From HGM12587 sp964561705 (lineage in GTDB: Bacteria > Bacillota > Clostridia > Lachnospirales > Lachnospiraceae), in contig CAZLQJ010000021.1 of the NCBI GenBank assembly GCA_964561705.1, forward strand, positions 1-24,859: 24,859 bases of DNA, written 5' to 3'. This document shows positions 21,710 through 24,859 of this stretch, one piece after another (position 1 is the first letter of the stretch; every line of letters starts with the position of its first letter). Under the pieces are notes generated by a model. The model did no database searches. It was given only the letters and a program-made list of their open reading frames with translations, and was not told the origin of the DNA. A program made the translations under genes and the position numbers.

Positions 21710-22921
21710 ATGAAAAGTAACAGAAAGATATTTCGAAAAAACTACATGTTATGGATTCTTCCGGTATTGATATTTTGTATGATTGCAGATCCATGTACCA
21801 CTGCGGTGTCTGCAAAGAAGACCCAGTCAGTAGATGAATTGGAAAATAAACGTCAGGAAACCATAAAAGAGATTGATAATCTGAAAGATTCCATCAGTGA
21901 TGTAAAAGATGAAATTAATGAATTAAAAAGTGAAAAAAATACAATTCAAAGCTATATCAATGAACTTGACCAAAAGATCAGCAAGCTGACCAGTGAAATT
22001 TCTGCCTTTGAAAAAAAGATTGAAGAGAAGAAGGCTGACATTGAAGAAACGAAGGAACATCTAAAACTTGCTGAAGAGGAATGTGATGTACAGTATGAAA
22101 GCATGAAGAAGCGTATTCAGGCAATCTATGAAACTTCTACGACATCACTTTGGGAACTTTTGCTGACTTCTGACAGTCTTGCAGAGGCATTGAACCGGGC
22201 AAGTATGGTGTTATCAATGTCAGATTATGATCGTAAGATGATGGATAAACTGATTAGTACCAAAGAAGAAATTGCACTGCAGGAACAGACACTGGAAGAA
22301 GAATTAGAAGAACTGGATCTGATGCAGAGTACTTTGGAAGCACAGAAAAAAGAGGCGGATTCCAGCATCAATAAGAAAAAAGGTGAATTGCTGACCAAAT
22401 CGGCAGAAATCGGTGATGCCAGCAAGGAACAGAAAGATTATGAGAAACAGTTAGAAGAGCAGGAAAAACTACTGGATCAGATTGAGGATCAGATCGCCCA
22501 GGCTGCAAAACCAAATACCTACGACGGAAAGGTTACCGGTTTTATTTGGCCGTGTCCTGCCTATACGAGAATCAGCAGTTATTTTGGACCAAGACCACAG
22601 CCGGTACCGGGGGCATCTACCAATCACAAGGGCGTTGATCTTGCGGCACCTTATGGGGCAAATATTCTTGCTTCAGCAGCCGGGGTTGTGACCACCGCAA
22701 CCTATAGTTCTTCCGCTGGAAATTACGTGGTAATCGCTCATGGAAATGGGATTTCCACAGTTTATATGCATGCTTCCTCCCTGTTGGTTTCTGTCGGTAC
22801 AGTGGTAGAACAGGGGCAGGTGATTGCAAAAGTCGGATCTACGGGATATTCATCAGGAAATCATCTTCATTTTGGGGTGATCAAAAATGGAAGTTATGTG
22901 GATCCTATGGGCTATATCTAA
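21710..22921 (+). CDS. Secreted coiled-coil M23 (LytM) peptidoglycan endopeptidase, EnvC/PcsB/CwlO-like role
   Basis: Predicted FtsEX-controlled murein hydrolase. A signal peptide (hydrophobic core about 13-27, likely cleaved after VSA near 35) precedes a long coiled coil at about 38-275, the kind of region through which EnvC, PcsB and CwlO contact FtsX. The C-terminal M23 domain (about 300-400) has every active-site residue: zinc ligands H306 and D310 (NHKGVD) and H387, and catalytic H354 (YMHAS) and H385 (HLHFG). Their spacing fits S. aureus LytM. It is therefore likely an active enzyme, unlike E. coli EnvC, whose LytM domain is degenerate. The gene starts 5 nt after ftsX and is followed 21 nt later by the S41 protease. 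Confidence 0.9.
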   Translation: MKSNRKIFRKNYMLWILPVLIFCMIADPCTTAVSAKKTQSVDELENKRQETIKEIDNLKDSISDVKDEINELKSEKNTIQSYINELDQKISKLTSEISAFEKKIEEKKADIEETKEHLKLAEEECDVQYESMKKRIQAIYETSTTSLWELLLTSDSLAEALNRASMVLSMSDYDRKMMDKLISTKEEIALQEQTLEEELEELDLMQSTLEAQKKEADSSINKKKGELLTKSAEIGDASKEQKDYEKQLEEQEKLLDQIEDQIAQAAKPNTYDGKVTGFIWPCPAYTRISSYFGPRPQPVPGASTNHKGVDLAAPYGANILASAAGVVTTATYSSSAGNYVVIAHGNGISTVYMHASSLLVSVGTVVEQGQVIAKVGSTGYSSGNHLHFGVIKNGSYVDPMGYI

Positions 22922-22942
22922 AATATTCAAGAAGGAAATGAT

Positions 22943-24157
22943 ATGGAAGAAAATGAAAAGCAAGGCGGCTTTTGGAAAGGTTTTTTCTGTGCCTTATTGT
23001 TGGTTTGTCTGATCGCGGGAGCAGGCAAGATCGGTGCCTTATTGTTGGAACAAAAGGCAATGGGAAATACTGTCAGCAGGACAAAATATGTGACACAGGA
23101 TCAAAAGGTTCGTGCAAAGTTGGGAAAGCTGGAAAAATATATTCGAAACAATTATCTGAATGATATTGACGAAAAAGAGATGGAGGATTACCTGTATTAT
23201 GGACTGGTTGCCAGTTTGGGAGATCCGTATGCAGCTTACTTCAATGAGGAAGAAATGCAGGGATTGATTGATTCGAGCAATGGAAGCTATTGCGGGATTG
23301 GTGCCGTATTTTCCCAGAATATGGTTACCGGTGAGATTACAGTTTCTCAGGTTTATGAAGGCTGTCCTTCTTATGAGGCAGGGATCCTGCCGGGGGATAT
23401 TCTTTATAAGGTAGAAGGCGAGGATATCACAGGTGAAGATCTGAATAATATTGTGACGAAGATTAAGGGAGAAGAAGGAACAGAAGTTACGGTTACCATG
23501 CTACGGGAAGAGGAAGAGATTGACTTTACCATGGAGCGTCGTACCGTTGAAGTTCCGACAATCAGCCATGAAATGCTTGCAGATCAGGTGGGATATATCA
23601 AAATTACAGAATTCGATAAGATCACTGCCGATCAGTTCCATGCTGCCTTAGAAGCGTTAAAAATCCAAGGTATGAAAGCACTTGTGATCGATCTTCGAAA
23701 CAATGGCGGCGGAAATGTGGATACAGTATGCAGCATTGCAGATGAACTCCTGCCGGAGGGACCAATCGTTTATACGGAATACAAAGGGAAAGAACGGGAA
23801 GAGGAACGTTCTGATGCGGCGTGTCTGGAACTTCCGATGTGTGTTTTAATAAATGAAAGAAGCGCCAGTGCTTCAGAAATTCTGGCAGGTGCACTGCAGG
23901 ACTATGGGGTTGCGAAAATCGTTGGAACCCAGTCTTTTGGAAAAGGGATCGTGCAAAGCGTGATCGACCTGAAAGACGGTACTGCTTTGAAGATTACCAC
24001 TGCGAGATATTATACACCAAATGGAAATAATATTCACGAAATTGGAATTACGCCGGATGTAGAGATCGATCTGCCGGAGGAAGTGAAAAATCAGGTAGAA
24101 ATTTCCTATGAAGAGGATGTGCAGTTACAGAAAGCAATTGAGGTGCTACAGCAGTAG
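22943..24157 (+). CDS. S41 carboxyl-terminal processing protease (CtpA/CtpB-like)
   Basis: Membrane-anchored protease of 404 aa. An N-terminal transmembrane segment lies at about residues 10-32, a PDZ domain at about 105-190 and the S41 protease domain at about 200-375. Catalytic residues are visible: S309 in RSASASE, K334 in SFGKG, and Q338 four residues later, the Ser-Lys-Gln arrangement of B. subtilis CtpB. It probably trims secreted proteins outside the membrane. CtpB-type genes sit near ftsEX in Bacillus as well. Here the gene ends an ftsE-ftsX-M23-ctp block. GAAGGA (22931-22936) lies 6 nt before ATG 22943. The stop codon lies inside the terminator stem. Confidence 0.93.
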   Translation: MEENEKQGGFWKGFFCALLLVCLIAGAGKIGALLLEQKAMGNTVSRTKYVTQDQKVRAKLGKLEKYIRNNYLNDIDEKEMEDYLYYGLVASLGDPYAAYFNEEEMQGLIDSSNGSYCGIGAVFSQNMVTGEITVSQVYEGCPSYEAGILPGDILYKVEGEDITGEDLNNIVTKIKGEEGTEVTVTMLREEEEIDFTMERRTVEVPTISHEMLADQVGYIKITEFDKITADQFHAALEALKIQGMKALVIDLRNNGGGNVDTVCSIADELLPEGPIVYTEYKGKEREEERSDAACLELPMCVLINERSASASEILAGALQDYGVAKIVGTQSFGKGIVQSVIDLKDGTALKITTARYYTPNGNNIHEIGITPDVEIDLPEEVKNQVEISYEEDVQLQKAIEVLQQ

Positions 24158-24169
24158 CACCTCTTTTTT
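24140..24169 (+). terminator. Rho-independent terminator of the ftsEX-M23-ctp block, containing the ctp stop codon
   Basis: GAGGTGCTAC (24140-24149) pairs perfectly with GTAGCACCTC (24154-24163) around a 4-base loop and is followed by six T residues (24164-24169). The TAG of ctp (24155-24157) and the stop of convergent yigZ (24148-24146) both lie in the stem. Confidence 0.93.
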
Positions 24170-24796
24170 GTGGATCGCAAAGTCCAGGATTTCATCTTCT
24201 AAAATGGTAATCCGACCGTTTGTGCCGTCAATCAGAAGTTCTGTGAGATGTTTTTGGACATCCAAAGGAACCAGAACTTCAAAACAGACATCCGCCCCAT
24301 AATCTTCGGAAAGAATGGGAATACTGTTTCCAAGGAGCAGATACTGGATTTTGCCAAGGTCGGAATAATTGGTTTGTAAAAGAAGTTTTCGTCCCTGCTG
24401 TTTTTCAAGGATCGTAGACTGGGCAAGTCCCTGTTTTACAGCACCGGAGTATGCGCGTACAAGTCCCCCGGTTCCTAAAAGTGTGCCGCCGAAATATCTG
24501 GTCACAACCACGGCAATGTTGTGGATATTTTCACCAAGGAGAACATCCAACATTGGTTTTCCGGCAGTTCCGCCGGGTTCGCCGTCATCACTGAAACGCT
24601 GGATCTCATGGTGGTCTCCGAGCACATAAGCGTAGCAGTTGTGTCTTGCATCCCAATATTGTTTTTTTGTTTTTTCAATAAATGCCAGTGCTTCTTCCTG
24701 GGAAGCGATGGGGAGTGTCGTAGCGATAAAACGGGATTTTTTTTCTTCCAGTTCACCGCAGCCACCTTCATATAATATTTTAATACCTTGTGCCAT
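24146..24796 (-). CDS. yigZ: YigZ/IMPACT (UPF0029) family protein
   Basis: Protein of 216 aa with the UPF0029 N-terminal domain (about 15-125): ELEEKKSRFIA, then DARHNCYAYVLG, SDDGEPGGTAGKPML and VVVTRYFGGTLLGTGGLVRAY, all hallmarks of the YigZ/YvyE family. The C-terminal half (about 140-205) is the small DUF1949-type ferredoxin-like domain. IMPACT relatives in eukaryotes modulate Gcn2, but the bacterial role is not settled. The start ATG is at 24796-24794, and only a weak purine-rich site precedes it. The gene converges on ctp and overlaps its 3' end by 12 bp. Its promoter is not evident before the window edge. Confidence 0.94.
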   Translation of the reverse strand: MAQGIKILYEGGCGELEEKKSRFIATTLPIASQEEALAFIEKTKKQYWDARHNCYAYVLGDHHEIQRFSDDGEPGGTAGKPMLDVLLGENIHNIAVVVTRYFGGTLLGTGGLVRAYSGAVKQGLAQSTILEKQQGRKLLLQTNYSDLGKIQYLLLGNSIPILSEDYGADVCFEVLVPLDVQKHLTELLIDGTNGRITILEDEILDFAIHKKEVLLL

Positions 24797-24859
24797 AGTC
24801 TTTTATCTGCAGTCCTTTTTTCTTAAATTTTTCTTACAATATACATATTTATTTATAAA

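Overview
The window looks like a chromosomal segment from an anaerobic, spore-forming, low-to-moderate GC Firmicute, most likely a Lachnospiraceae-type clostridium. This is an inference from four things: an oxygen-independent class III ribonucleotide reductase, a SpoVA-type spore membrane gene with a forespore-like promoter, strong GGAGG-type ribosome binding sites, and sigma-A promoters with exactly 17-bp spacers before most plus-strand transcription units. I see no phage genes, insertion sequences, tRNA or rRNA genes or CRISPR array. Almost all genes are on the plus strand. The exceptions are a small membrane protein ORF (18540-18731) and yigZ (24146-24796).

Layout. 1-95: tail of an S-layer-homology protein and its terminator. 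234-1625: asnS. 1689-4120: a two-gene SbcCD/YhaO-YhaN-like DNA-repair operon. 4194-4550: a CsoR-family metal-responsive repressor with a His-rich head. 4722-6857: nrdD, with a probable NrdR box in its leader. 6910-7266: an isolated spoVAE-type gene with a sigma-G-like promoter whose -35 touches the nrdD stop codon. 7380-13986: three overlapping genes that I read as a Wadjet/MksBEF-type SMC complex (kleisin-like JetA, small JetB, 1458-aa SMC-like JetC) with no JetD nuclease. 14097-18543: a TPR / acidic linker / degenerate AAA protein followed by glycogen branching enzyme glgB. 18732-18972: an AT-rich divergent gap. 18973-20061: a CdaR/PucR-type regulator. 20121-24157: ftsE, ftsX, a coiled-coil M23 murein hydrolase and an S41 carboxyl-terminal protease. 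24146-24796: convergent yigZ.

How the genes fit together. The ftsEX-M23-Ctp block is a cell-wall module: an ABC-type mechanotransmitter that probably switches on the peptidoglycan hydrolase encoded next to it, plus a membrane protease. The JetABC block is a self-contained SMC operon with its own promoter. Without the nuclease subunit it may act in chromosome organisation, or borrow a nuclease encoded elsewhere. The TPR/AAA protein directly downstream has its own consensus promoter, keeps a Walker A motif, and has lost the Walker B acidic pair. It is the least explained protein in the window.

The most interesting points are the JetD-less Wadjet-like operon, the degenerate AAA/TPR protein, the short YhaN-like ATPase with an aromatic/basic tip in place of a zinc hook, and two places (yhaO and spoVAE) where an internal promoter would remove the left arm of a hairpin that hides the ribosome binding site in read-through transcripts.
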